From contig NZ_JAAABI010000003.1 of assembly GCF_009903685.1 (NCBI RefSeq), positions 1-64,000 of the forward strand: 64,000 bases of DNA, read 5' to 3'. Position numbers and translations under genes: made by a program. This document shows, in pieces, positions 1 through 8,361 of the stretch. The DNA comes from Flagellimonas ochracea. GTDB lineage: Bacteria > Bacteroidota > Bacteroidia > Flavobacteriales > Flavobacteriaceae. The notes beneath the pieces were generated by a model that was not told the origin of the DNA, made no database searches, and was given only the letters and a program-made list of their open reading frames with translations. Each line of letters starts with the position of its first letter. Within the stretch, counting starts at the first letter, position 1.

Positions 1-162
1 AAAAAAAAAAAACACATTGGCCAATACAATGGGAATAACCATGACCCATCCATATTGTGCTCCAGCTTTAGTGGACAGTACCAAATGTGAGGTGCCAATG
101 GCCATACTCGCAAATAGAAGACCAGGACCCAAAGCTTTTAAAAGCGGTTTCAGTTTTGTCAT
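1..162 (-). CDS. NRAMP-family divalent metal transporter, N-terminal part
   Basis: The minus strand reads from an ATG at 162 to the window edge as 54 open codons. The protein starts MTKLKPLLKALGPGLLF and continues with an ASMAIGTSHL segment. This GPG...IGTSHL pattern is the first transmembrane segment of the NRAMP (MntH-like) Mn/Fe symporters, and the following hydrophobic stretch would be the second. The rest of the gene lies outside the window. The last four codons are all TTT because the window starts with twelve A; the family usually has KYPFF-like residues near here, so a homopolymer length error just outside the window cannot be excluded. Role inferred from the family: proton-coupled uptake of divalent metal across the inner membrane. 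Confidence 0.8.
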   Translation of the reverse strand, partial: MTKLKPLLKALGPGLLFASMAIGTSHLVLSTKAGAQYGWVMVIPIVLANVFFFF

Positions 163-183
163 GAAAAGTGAAAGTACGTTGGC

Positions 184-211
184 CTAAAATAGTATATTTA
201 TGTCATACCAA
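184..211 (-). promoter_or_regulatory. Candidate promoter for the NRAMP gene
   Basis: On the minus strand a TTG (209-211) is followed after 17 bp by TATTTTAG (184-191). This resembles the Bacteroidota promoter TTG-N17-23-TAnnTTTG with one mismatch in the -7 element. It sits 22 bp upstream of the ATG. Confidence 0.35.
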
Positions 212-252
212 AAAAGCACCATTATACATTCCATATTGCATTTAAGAAACTC

Positions 253-1278
253 ATGAAGGTCATAGTAAAAATCCTGAAAGGATTTGTTGTTTTATTAACC
301 ATTCTGGGACTGGTTTACTTTTTTGGACCGAAGGTGGAAAAGCCCAACATGGACACCTCGTTACCTAAAGTTAATCCAGATTTGGTTGCTTTGGAAGATT
401 GGATAAATGCTAAAGAAGAGGCCGTTCCCAACATCAAACCCAAGAATGGGGCGAAGATTGTATGGTTCGATAGCATCCCGACCAAAACGGAGTATAGTAT
501 TGTATACTTACATGGCTGGTCTGCCAGTAGAATGGAAGGTCATCCTTTGCATGTTGAGGTGGCAAAAAAATATGGATGCAATCTCTACTTGCCCCGTTTG
601 GCAGGCCATGGTCTAGAAGAAAAGGAAGCCATGCTCAACTTAACTGCTGACCAAGTATTGGAATCGGCTAAGGAGGCGATTGCCGTTGCCAAGCAATTGG
701 GGGAAAAAGTAATCGTTATGGCCACATCAACGGGAGGAACCTTGGCACTGCATTTGGCTGGGGGTGACCAGGATATTGTAGGGCTCTTATTGTATTCCCC
801 GAACATTAAGATTTATGATCCCAATGCCAAATTATTGGCCGGTCCTTGGGGATTGCAATTGGCAAGAATGGTAAAAAGAAGTAACTATCATGAATTTGAA
901 GCCAATACCGAAAAACAAAAATATTGGACCACTAAATATCGTGTGGAGGCCCTGACCCAACTACAGGCTTTGGTTGATAATACCATGACGGCCAAGACTT
1001 TCAACAAAGTGACCCAACCTGTCTTTATGGGTTATTTTTATCGAAATGATTCTATTCAGGATAAGGTGGTTTCCGTGCCTGCTATGCTATCTATGTATGA
1101 AGAACTGGGAACTCAGGAAGGGAAAAAACGGAAAAAGGCATTTCCAGATGTGGGGGATCATGTGATGACCTCATATATCACTTCAAAGGACTTAAAATCC
1201 GTGCAATGGGAGACTGAAAAATTTTTAGAGCAGGTTTTAAGCTTGAAACCCGTTTCCAAGAAATCGGTGTTTTTCTGA
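253..1278 (+). CDS. Alpha/beta hydrolase (esterase/lipase-like), membrane-anchored
   Basis: A 341-residue protein. Residues about 7-25 form one hydrophobic segment, either an uncleaved signal anchor or a signal peptide. The hydrolase fold follows: an oxyanion-hole HGWSASR motif near residue 87, a nucleophile elbow TSTGG with Ser159, and a C-terminal VGDHVM with the probable catalytic His303. The elbow has Thr where the classical GxSxG has its first Gly, as in some carboxylesterase and lysophospholipase relatives. It is divergent from the NRAMP gene. Substrate unknown; I infer hydrolysis of esters in the periplasm or at the outer face of the inner membrane. Confidence 0.75.
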   Translation: MKVIVKILKGFVVLLTILGLVYFFGPKVEKPNMDTSLPKVNPDLVALEDWINAKEEAVPNIKPKNGAKIVWFDSIPTKTEYSIVYLHGWSASRMEGHPLHVEVAKKYGCNLYLPRLAGHGLEEKEAMLNLTADQVLESAKEAIAVAKQLGEKVIVMATSTGGTLALHLAGGDQDIVGLLLYSPNIKIYDPNAKLLAGPWGLQLARMVKRSNYHEFEANTEKQKYWTTKYRVEALTQLQALVDNTMTAKTFNKVTQPVFMGYFYRNDSIQDKVVSVPAMLSMYEELGTQEGKKRKKAFPDVGDHVMTSYITSKDLKSVQWETEKFLEQVLSLKPVSKKSVFF

Positions 1279-1447
1279 AATAGGACGGATTATCTTGATC
1301 CCATTTTTATGTTATTGTGACTTTTGATTATTGATTTTAAGTCATATCTGAACAATATTCATGTTTTTTTTATCGTTTTTGTAGGTATTTAGTTACATAT
1401 TAAGTGTTTTTAATTAATTTTAATTTAGATCTTACTAAGCCAGCACC

Positions 1448-3646
1448 ATGATTGCCAACCAAGTTAGTCTTCATACATTTCCTGTTTCCGTTGCCCTGCT
1501 TAGTACGGATTTATCTTTTTTAGATTTTTCAGGAATATGGCTTGAGAATTTTGGTTTGTCCCAGAACATAAAAGGAAAATCTTTTTTTCGAAGCATGCCC
1601 AAATTACCCGAGGAACTACAATTGGATATTCAATATTGTTTGGATGGAGTAGGTGAACGGTGCGATAGTGCCAAAGTAACACATGAGGATGGTGAAGTGG
1701 TTTGGTATGAATGGAAATTAAATACAGTTAACACTGGTCAAGACAAGGTTGATGGGGTTATTTTGATACTGGAGGATATTACCGAAAAGAAGTTGGAAGA
1801 ACAACTTCTGAAAAAATCCTTGGAAGTTGCTCGCATCGGAGGTTGGGAAGTGGACTTATTGGACAACACAATCTATTGGTCCAAAATAACCCGAGAAATC
1901 CATGAAGTTCCTGAGGATTTCGTTCCAAATTTAGAAACAGGAATCTCGTTTTATAAAGAAGGGTATAGTCGGGACACCATTACTCGATTGGTGAAAGAAG
2001 GTATCGAAAACGGTGCTTCTTGGGATACCGAACTACAGATAGTCACTGCCAATGGAAAGGATGTATGGGTCAGGGCCATTGGAGAACCGGAAATGGTGGA
2101 TGGCAAATGTGTTCGGCTTGTAGGAACATTTCAAGATATTGATAGGAGTAAAAAGGCAGAAATTGCCTATAAACTAGTCAGCGAGCGTCATGCTAGGGCA
2201 ACAAGAACGGCCGGAATTGGTATTTGGGAATATGATATTGTCAACAATGATCTGTACTGGGATGAGAACATGTACAGGCTTTACGGAGTAAAGAAATCGG
2301 ATTTTGAAGGGGTTTACAGTGCTTGGGAATCTTGTGTGCTGCCCGAAGACCAGGAAGAATCCGCCAAGGCCGTTAGTGATGCCATTGCCGGAAAGGGTGA
2401 TTTTGATACTAATTTTAGGGTGCGATGGCCCAATGGTGAAATACGTTGGATAAAGGCGGAAGCTTCTGTTATGAGGGATGAAAATGGCAAGGCCCTTAAA
2501 ATGATAGGTGTAAACCAAGATATTACCGAATTAAAGACCGCGCAGCTGCAATTAATTCAGAGTGAGGAATCATTACAAGGAGCTTTTGAAAATTCTTCTG
2601 TCGGAATGGCTTTGGTGTCCCAAGATGGATCTTTTATAAAGGCCAATCAGAGCCTGTGCAAGAGCTTGGGTTACACTTCAGGGGAACTATCAAGGCTAAC
2701 CTTTCAAGAGATTACACATCCTGATGATATTGACATTGATTTATCCTTGCTCAGTGAAGTAATTAATGGAGACCGTAGCACATATCAAATTGAGAAACGA
2801 TACTTCAACAAAAAAGGACAAGTGGTCCATGTGTTCTTGACCGTTACAGCAGTGAAGAAAATCAATGGGGAGCTTTCCCATTTCATTTCTCAAATTGTGG
2901 ATATAACATCGAGGGTGGAGGCTTCTAACAAACTAAAGGGATTGTTGGAACTTACTACAAGCCAGAACAATAGTTTGTTGAATTTTGCCCATATTGTTTC
3001 GCATAACCTTCGTTCCCATACTGCCAATCTATCTATGATAACTGGTTTTCTTTTGGATAATGAAATAAGTACAGAGGAGCATCAAGAATCGCTGAAAATG
3101 CTAAAACGAGCTGCAAATGGGCTTGACGAGACCATAGCACATCTCAACGAAGTGGTCCAGGTAAAGTTGGAGGCTGGCAAAAAGTTAAGAAAAATATCCC
3201 TTGCAAAAACTGTGAACAAGGTATTAAAGGATGTGTCCGCACTAATTACTGAAAACAGGCAGCAAGTGCTGGTCAATACGCCGAAAGAAGTTTACATAAA
3301 AGGGATTTCTGCCTATGTAGAGAGTATTGTTCTCAATTTGATCACCAATGCCATAAAATATAGAGACCCTCAAAAAGAAGGTAAAATCAACATAAATATA
3401 ACTGTTGAAGGCAACCATGTGGTATTGGAAGTTGAAGATAATGGATTGGGCATTGACCTTGACCGATATGGGAAAAAGCTGTTCGGCATGTACAAAACCT
3501 TCCACAAGCACAAAGATGCTAGAGGAATTGGGTTGTTTATCACCAAAAATCAAATTGAATCCATGGGAGGAGCCATTACGGTAGAAAGTGAAGTGAACAA
3601 AGGAACTATATTCAAAGTGAAATTTTTAAAAGCAGAACAGGTATGA
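1448..3646 (+). CDS. Cytosolic multi-PAS sensor histidine kinase
   Basis: A 732-residue kinase with no signal peptide or membrane segment, so the signal is probably sensed in the cytoplasm. About four PAS/PAC units precede the kinase (roughly residues 1-115, 125-232, 245-360, 375-495). Each ends in a typical ILEDITE, TFQDIDR, VNQDITE or QIVDITS linker. The H-box is VSHNLRSH with phospho-accepting His519. The ATPase domain shows an N-box NLITNAIKY near residue 630, a G1-like DNGLGID and a GIGLFITKNQIE segment. The stop overlaps the start of the receiver gene (ATGA), so the two are translationally coupled and very likely partners. Ligand or cofactor of the PAS domains cannot be told from sequence. 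Confidence 0.88.
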   Translation: MIANQVSLHTFPVSVALLSTDLSFLDFSGIWLENFGLSQNIKGKSFFRSMPKLPEELQLDIQYCLDGVGERCDSAKVTHEDGEVVWYEWKLNTVNTGQDKVDGVILILEDITEKKLEEQLLKKSLEVARIGGWEVDLLDNTIYWSKITREIHEVPEDFVPNLETGISFYKEGYSRDTITRLVKEGIENGASWDTELQIVTANGKDVWVRAIGEPEMVDGKCVRLVGTFQDIDRSKKAEIAYKLVSERHARATRTAGIGIWEYDIVNNDLYWDENMYRLYGVKKSDFEGVYSAWESCVLPEDQEESAKAVSDAIAGKGDFDTNFRVRWPNGEIRWIKAEASVMRDENGKALKMIGVNQDITELKTAQLQLIQSEESLQGAFENSSVGMALVSQDGSFIKANQSLCKSLGYTSGELSRLTFQEITHPDDIDIDLSLLSEVINGDRSTYQIEKRYFNKKGQVVHVFLTVTAVKKINGELSHFISQIVDITSRVEASNKLKGLLELTTSQNNSLLNFAHIVSHNLRSHTANLSMITGFLLDNEISTEEHQESLKMLKRAANGLDETIAHLNEVVQVKLEAGKKLRKISLAKTVNKVLKDVSALITENRQQVLVNTPKEVYIKGISAYVESIVLNLITNAIKYRDPQKEGKININITVEGNHVVLEVEDNGLGIDLDRYGKKLFGMYKTFHKHKDARGIGLFITKNQIESMGGAITVESEVNKGTIFKVKFLKAEQV

Positions 3647-4047
3647 GCAAATTGGAAAGAGCATGTATTATAGATGACGATCCCATCCATCAATATGGGA
3701 TGAAGATTTTGATGAAAAAATTGAATTTTACCGAAGAAATATTGGTATTTCATGATGGGCAGGAGGCAATTGATGCTCTATTGGACCTTCTCAATACAGG
3801 AGGCCAACTCCCCTCAGTTATCTTTTTGGACTTGAACATGCCCATAAAGGATGGTTGGGGTTTTCTGGATGACTTTGTTAAGATACCCCACCATAATCGC
3901 GAACAGGTAACCATCTATATGGTGAGTTCCTCCATCAACCCCTCTGACCGGCAAAGAGCCGAGACCTATGAAATGGTCAGCAATTATATTGTAAAACCTG
4001 TTGATGAAGATCAGTTACGGGAGATTTTAAGGGAGGAGAGCGTGTAA
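3643..4047 (+). CDS. Single-domain response regulator (CheY-like)
   Basis: A 134-residue stand-alone receiver domain with no output domain. The acidic pocket is IIDDDP (residues 9-14), the phosphorylation site is Asp63 in FLDLNMP, the conserved Ser/Thr lies in VSSS (about residue 95), and the Lys is Lys118 in VKP. It starts inside the stop codon of the kinase upstream (ATGA), so it should receive the phosphate from that kinase. With no DNA-binding domain it must act by protein contact, or pass the phosphate on. A rho-independent terminator follows at 4092. Confidence 0.9.
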   Translation: MSKLERACIIDDDPIHQYGMKILMKKLNFTEEILVFHDGQEAIDALLDLLNTGGQLPSVIFLDLNMPIKDGWGFLDDFVKIPHHNREQVTIYMVSSSINPSDRQRAETYEMVSNYIVKPVDEDQLREILREESV

Positions 4048-4091
4048 TTCAGTTTCGTAAAGCACAATCTTATTGGGATATGATATCAACA

Positions 4092-4121
4092 AAAAAGCCG
4101 AGAGTTTAATCTCGGCTTTTT
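4092..4121 (+). terminator. Terminator after the two-component pair
   Basis: GCCGAGA and TCTCGGC form a 7-bp stem with a six-base loop, flanked by an A run on the left and a T run on the right. It closes the kinase-regulator operon 44 bp after the stop and could also work in the opposite direction. Confidence 0.85.
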
Positions 4122-4463
4122 GATTAGTATCCCTAACGATTCCATTCTCGAACTCTTTTATCGAAAACCTGCGAGAAATCTACGGTTTAAAGGATTTATT
4201 GATTCCGAGCAATAACGGGCCAAAATACAGACAAAACCAGCATTATTGCTAGGATTATGGGTCAATCTATACTACAACTGTAGACATGAACCCAATAATA
4301 TAGAAAAACTAAAGGCGCCGTCACAGCTGCTTTTTTGATACGTTATTTAATCAAACTCCAATAGAATTAAATTCAAGAATTCAAACAAATAGTCAAAAAG
4401 CTATTAGTCTATTCAAATGACCTAAGCCTAACAAAGGAAAAGAATTACTCCATTACGCTATAT
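4122..4463. other. AT-rich intergenic stretch, no gene seen
   Basis: About 340 bp between the terminator and the stop of the small lipoprotein gene. The only open run of note is about 24 codons ending at a TGA near 4420 on the plus strand (FNQTPIELNSRIQTNSQK); it has no start codon and could be a gene remnant. No RNA gene or clear repeat was seen. Confidence 0.4.
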
Positions 4464-4634
4464 TCAGAGTTCACGAATTGGCTCAGGCTCGGGAAAGTCG
4501 CATGGGACCTCAACGGTCCTAGGAGGGCCTTGCAATTGCGTATTTCCATACAAGGTCTGCGTTTTGGTGCAATCATCATCAGAACAGGAAATGAATATTA
4601 GAAGAATCAAAATAAGAAGTATTCGGTAAACCAT
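4464..4634 (-). CDS. Small lipoprotein (56 residues)
   Basis: The minus strand from an ATG at 4634 to a TGA at 4464 encodes 56 residues. The first 16 form a lipoprotein signal (MVYRILLILILLIFIS) and the lipobox cysteine is Cys17, followed by SDDD. That acidic start of the mature part is typical of surface-exported lipoproteins in Flavobacteriia. The mature peptide of 40 residues has two more cysteines (Cys22 and Cys45) and a proline-rich end. It may be a genuine microprotein or the front end of a longer lost lipoprotein gene. Function unknown. Confidence 0.5.
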   Translation of the reverse strand: MVYRILLILILLIFISCSDDDCTKTQTLYGNTQLQGPPRTVEVPCDFPEPEPIREL

Positions 4635-4659
4635 AGTTGAAGTATTTGGCTTTTAATAT

Positions 4660-5002
4660 GTGTTTAAAGTAAACATTCAAGCAATATGCTACAAGAAAAG
4701 TCCGCAAAAGGATAAAAATTTGGAGCTAGTAGTAGATGTAGAGTTCTTTCATTGTTATCTGGAGGGATATGGTTCGAACAATAACAACAATATTTTTGGG
4801 ACAACTCTATGGATTGGAGTTGAAGATAGAATATATTTAAGATTATTATTAAAGAGGTCAGTGGAATAATGGAATAAAAAACGTCAACAATTATATCCAG
4901 ATAAATAATCATAAACTGACGAAGCAGGAGTTTGAGCAATTATCTTATGAGTTTAAATCTCAGACTAAGAGTATCATTTCACAAAGCCATAAAAAGCAAT
5001 GA
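4660..5002 (+). other. Possible decayed coding sequence
   Basis: A 69-codon frame (4660-4869) has a GTG start, an asparagine-rich stretch and no recognisable domain. In another frame, from about 4858 to 5002, a lysine/glutamine-rich tail reads NNHKLTKQEFEQLSYEFKSQ and ends at TGA without its own start. The two pieces could be parts of one frameshifted gene. This is weak: composition is AT-rich and both could be chance. The opposite-strand 91-codon frame here has no better support. Confidence 0.2.
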
Positions 5003-5151
5003 TTCTTATGGACACTTTCTGATTTAAATTGGTTATGGTAATAATCAGTATGTTGATGGGTAATGCCTACATTTATTTAAGTTAATTCATCAATTATTTT
5101 TGATTATTCTCTAAAGAGTTTGTATTCTTAGGAACCAAGTAATTACTCGCC

Positions 5152-6798
5152 ATGAAACCTTTCCTGTTTACTTTTTTAATAATGTCCTTTCTTTTGGTTT
5201 TATCATGCAGTTCCGATAGCAACATGGAACCTGAATCCGATAATCCAATCCAAGGAGATGATGGCAATAACGATGAAAATCCAGTTGATGAACTCTCTTT
5301 ACCTGAGGTAAGGACTTTGAACATTGATGAACTGAACATAGCCTTTGCCGTTTTTAAGGGTGAGTTAGTTAGCAATGGTGATACCCCAGTAACTGAAATT
5401 GGATTCGTGATTGGGACTACGGGAAATCCAACATTGGAATCATATTTTTCTAGATATGTAATTCAAGATGGGCCTTCCTCCGAGTTCACTTCTTTTGGGA
5501 CAGACATTCCTGCAAGTACCGATTTCTTTTTAAGGGCTTATGCCATCAACGGTGATGGGGTCGGATACGGCAATGACGTTTCATTTCGAACATTGGACGA
5601 GATTGTATTTGAGGGCGATGTGTTGCTTGACACTCAAGACAGAGTTCAAGAATTTGGCGACATGGGCATAACTACAATTTTGGGGGGGCTAACAGTGACA
5701 GGGTCTGTAAATGATCTGAGTCCCTTACTTGGCCTGGAATATGTAAGTTCTCATCTGGATATTTTGTTTACTACCGAATTAAGGAACCTTGAAGGATTAA
5801 ACAATCTTGGTCGAGGACCCAATGCCGCCGATAAAAGATTTAGGATAGTTGGAAATACCGGTTTAGAGAGTCTGCAGGGACTTAATGGCTTAAGACTGAT
5901 TGGAGGAAGTTTGATAATTGACAATAACGATTTATTGACGGATTTAAGGGGTTTAGAAAACTTAGAATTTATTGAAAGTACAAATATTACAGGTGTTTTA
6001 AACATATCGAATTGCGAGAATATTACTAGCCTTTCGGGTCTTGAAAATCTTAAATCGATTAATGGCGTGTTAAACTTGGTAGTAAATCCTTTGCTATCTG
6101 ACATATCTGCTTTATCCGACTCAGCAATAAACGCCCAAACAGTAAGGATAGAGCAATGCCATGCATTGGTCGATTTGGATGGTCTTCAGGGTGTAACCGC
6201 TTCAGAAGAGATTTACATACAAGTAAACAATAGCTTAAATACCCTTAATGGACTTGGTAATTTGGTAGACGCAAATATAATTGTGATTGGGTTTAATGAC
6301 CTTTTGGTGAATTTATCGGCTTTGAATAATGTAAGTAACCTTGAACAACTAAATATCTCTGGCAATGCTTCATTAAGTGACCTTAAGGGTTTAGATAGTC
6401 TAGTATTTGCGTCTATTGTATCAATAAGTGAAAATCCGATTTTAACTTCATTTGTCGGATTAGATAATTTAGGGGAAGTCAATCAATTGCTCATATTAAG
6501 GAATGACGCTTTACCAAATTTTGTTGGTTTGGAATCCTTAGAGTTAATTTCGGACGATTTTAATGGCCAAAGTCTTTTGATTGTTACTTCAAATCCAGGA
6601 CTTACATCTTTAAATGGATTGGAAAACCTATCTTCATTGGATAGTGATTTAACCATTACGAATAACACAATTCTTTCAGACTTTTGTTCATTAGGAGGAC
6701 TATTTGACAATGGAGGTCCTGGAGGTGAAATCGTAATACAAGACAACCAAGTAAATCCAACACCTACAGCAATTTCCAATGGAAATTGCTCTGAGTAA
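5152..6798 (+). CDS. Lipoprotein with leucine-rich / receptor L-domain-like repeats
   Basis: A 548-residue lipoprotein. The signal peptide ends in VLSC (Cys19), and the mature part starts SSDSNMEPESDN, an acidic linker compatible with transport to the cell surface. Residues about 45-145 look like a beta-sandwich (fibronectin-like) module. From about residue 165 to the end there are roughly 14 imperfect repeats of 20-26 residues with the pattern L.GL.NL..I...L.I..N..L, as in receptor-L-domain or LRR-like solenoids. No catalytic motif is seen, so a binding role is inferred. It opens a row of four lipoprotein genes on the same strand. Confidence 0.8.
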   Translation: MKPFLFTFLIMSFLLVLSCSSDSNMEPESDNPIQGDDGNNDENPVDELSLPEVRTLNIDELNIAFAVFKGELVSNGDTPVTEIGFVIGTTGNPTLESYFSRYVIQDGPSSEFTSFGTDIPASTDFFLRAYAINGDGVGYGNDVSFRTLDEIVFEGDVLLDTQDRVQEFGDMGITTILGGLTVTGSVNDLSPLLGLEYVSSHLDILFTTELRNLEGLNNLGRGPNAADKRFRIVGNTGLESLQGLNGLRLIGGSLIIDNNDLLTDLRGLENLEFIESTNITGVLNISNCENITSLSGLENLKSINGVLNLVVNPLLSDISALSDSAINAQTVRIEQCHALVDLDGLQGVTASEEIYIQVNNSLNTLNGLGNLVDANIIVIGFNDLLVNLSALNNVSNLEQLNISGNASLSDLKGLDSLVFASIVSISENPILTSFVGLDNLGEVNQLLILRNDALPNFVGLESLELISDDFNGQSLLIVTSNPGLTSLNGLENLSSLDSDLTITNNTILSDFCSLGGLFDNGGPGGEIVIQDNQVNPTPTAISNGNCSE

Positions 6799-6943
6799 TA
6801 GTATCAGAGTCTGTCAATTTTTGTACCGTTTATTTTTGAAAAAAATTGACTTTTCGACAATCCGCAGAATTGACGGTTAAACCGTTACTGATAACTAAAT
6901 AAATTTTCTTTGTTTTGTATCTATTAAATAAGAAATTTCCTAA

Positions 6944-8299
6944 ATGAAGCATTTATTAAACCCTACGCAAATAATTGCCTTTTCTATTATCCTCATTATC
7001 GGTTCTCTCAGTTTGACTAGTTGTAGTAGCAGTGGTGATTCGGAAGATGTTCCACCAACTACCCAAGAACCAAACAATAATGAAGAGCCTTCTCAACCTG
7101 ATTCTGATGATACAGATTCCGACGATGAGGTTTCGGATGAGGACTCATCTTGTAATATCATTCAAGAACTTAAGCCCATAATTGGGGAATATGGAGAAAA
7201 TTCACTCACGATTATTCTTGATTGGCCACATGATAATTTTATTCAGGACAGTGGTGAATACGGTTTTGTTTTGCGGCGGTTATACGATTCAAAAGAGGAA
7301 AATTTGCTAGGCTCAGATTCTGAATCTGGTTTTAGTTTAATGCTTGACAACATAATCGAAGGATTTCAATATGAAATTTTTGGTTATGTGACTGTTGATG
7401 GTCTCACTTGCACCTCGATTTCGGAATCCTTTGTTGCTGAAACTAGTTATCCGATGTCTCCATGGTCCTACATGCCTTCAGGAGTCACTTACACCAGCAA
7501 CTACCACGGAATTACTGTTGGTGGAGAACCCTTTATATTGTTACAAGATGGTAGATTTTTTAAAATCAACGAAAATATTGGAACATTGGAACAGGGAGCA
7601 GACTTCCCAACACCTGAATCTAATCCGTTCACTGGATACACCAGATTCGACTTAGAAGAATCCGCATTTGTAAAGAGCACGTTTAACAATAGTTTACAGA
7701 GGTATGACCAAAATATGGATCAATGGTCACTTGTTACTACAATAAATAACAATACTGGAGATTTTAGTGGGCAACTAGATGGCATTGGGTATACCTTCAA
7801 TTTTGATTGGAGTTGGAGTTATACCCCAAATGATTGTTGCTTTAGGTTTGTTGGTGATGACTACCTTACCACAGAACTTCGGTCCACATTTCAAAATAGT
7901 ACTGATATTTATGCTATCAATAGAAGTTACGAAGTTCTCAAGTTTAACAGAGATGATGGAACATTTAGCGTGGTTTCAAATTATCCCGGCAATAGATTAG
8001 AAGCGCCTGAAGTTAATGACGATATCGTAAGCCTAGTTCAGGGAAATAAGGCATACATCGGGATGAGTTTATATTGGGATACTCAAGAAACAATTAACTT
8101 TCTGGACCTATATGAACTTGATCTGGAGACTTTGGAATGGAGAGAGATTGCTCCATTTCCTTTTCCTATTAATACGCAAAGAGAAATTGGCCAAGTTAAT
8201 GGAGAAGTCTATAGTTACATTGTATTTAATGAAGGAGTATCGGCTAAAGGCCATATATGGAAATTTAATCCTGAAAAAGTTATTTATCTTGACAATTAG
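6944..8299 (+). CDS. Lipoprotein with probable beta-propeller domain
   Basis: A 451-residue lipoprotein. The signal peptide ends in LTSC (Cys27), followed by a low-complexity acidic linker (SEDVPPTTQEP...) to about residue 70. After a beta-sandwich-like section the rest (about 170-451) has short blocks rich in G, Y, W and D, such as LYELDLETLEWREIAPFPFP, the pattern of kelch-type propeller blades. The first 40 or so residues of the linker are almost the same as in the next gene, also at DNA level, while the rest is unrelated. Function unknown; ligand binding at the cell surface is inferred. Confidence 0.7.
   Translation: MKHLLNPTQIIAFSIILIIGSLSLTSCSSSGDSEDVPPTTQEPNNNEEPSQPDSDDTDSDDEVSDEDSSCNIIQELKPIIGEYGENSLTIILDWPHDNFIQDSGEYGFVLRRLYDSKEENLLGSDSESGFSLMLDNIIEGFQYEIFGYVTVDGLTCTSISESFVAETSYPMSPWSYMPSGVTYTSNYHGITVGGEPFILLQDGRFFKINENIGTLEQGADFPTPESNPFTGYTRFDLEESAFVKSTFNNSLQRYDQNMDQWSLVTTINNNTGDFSGQLDGIGYTFNFDWSWSYTPNDCCFRFVGDDYLTTELRSTFQNSTDIYAINRSYEVLKFNRDDGTFSVVSNYPGNRLEAPEVNDDIVSLVQGNKAYIGMSLYWDTQETINFLDLYELDLETLEWREIAPFPFPINTQREIGQVNGEVYSYIVFNEGVSAKGHIWKFNPEKVIYLDN
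7024..7125 (+). repeat. Linker-coding segment shared with the next gene, copy 1
   Basis: The roughly 100 bp coding for the start of the mature lipoprotein (SSGDSEDVPPTTQEP onward) aligns to 8431-8532 with only scattered substitutions; one 27-base stretch around VPPTTQEP differs at a single base. Signal peptides and downstream domains differ. Confidence 0.75.
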
Positions 8300-8361
8300 G
8301 GAAATTGACCAGTAAATTGACTTTAAAGAAAACTTTTTGTAGATAATTATTCCCTTCAATT

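Noticed and set aside
1..12. Run of twelve A as a special element
   Set aside because: It lies in an open NRAMP reading frame as Phe codons; a sequencing homopolymer error is the only concern.
4664..4939. 91-codon minus-strand frame
   Set aside because: No start context, low-complexity hydrophobic content, no recognisable domain.
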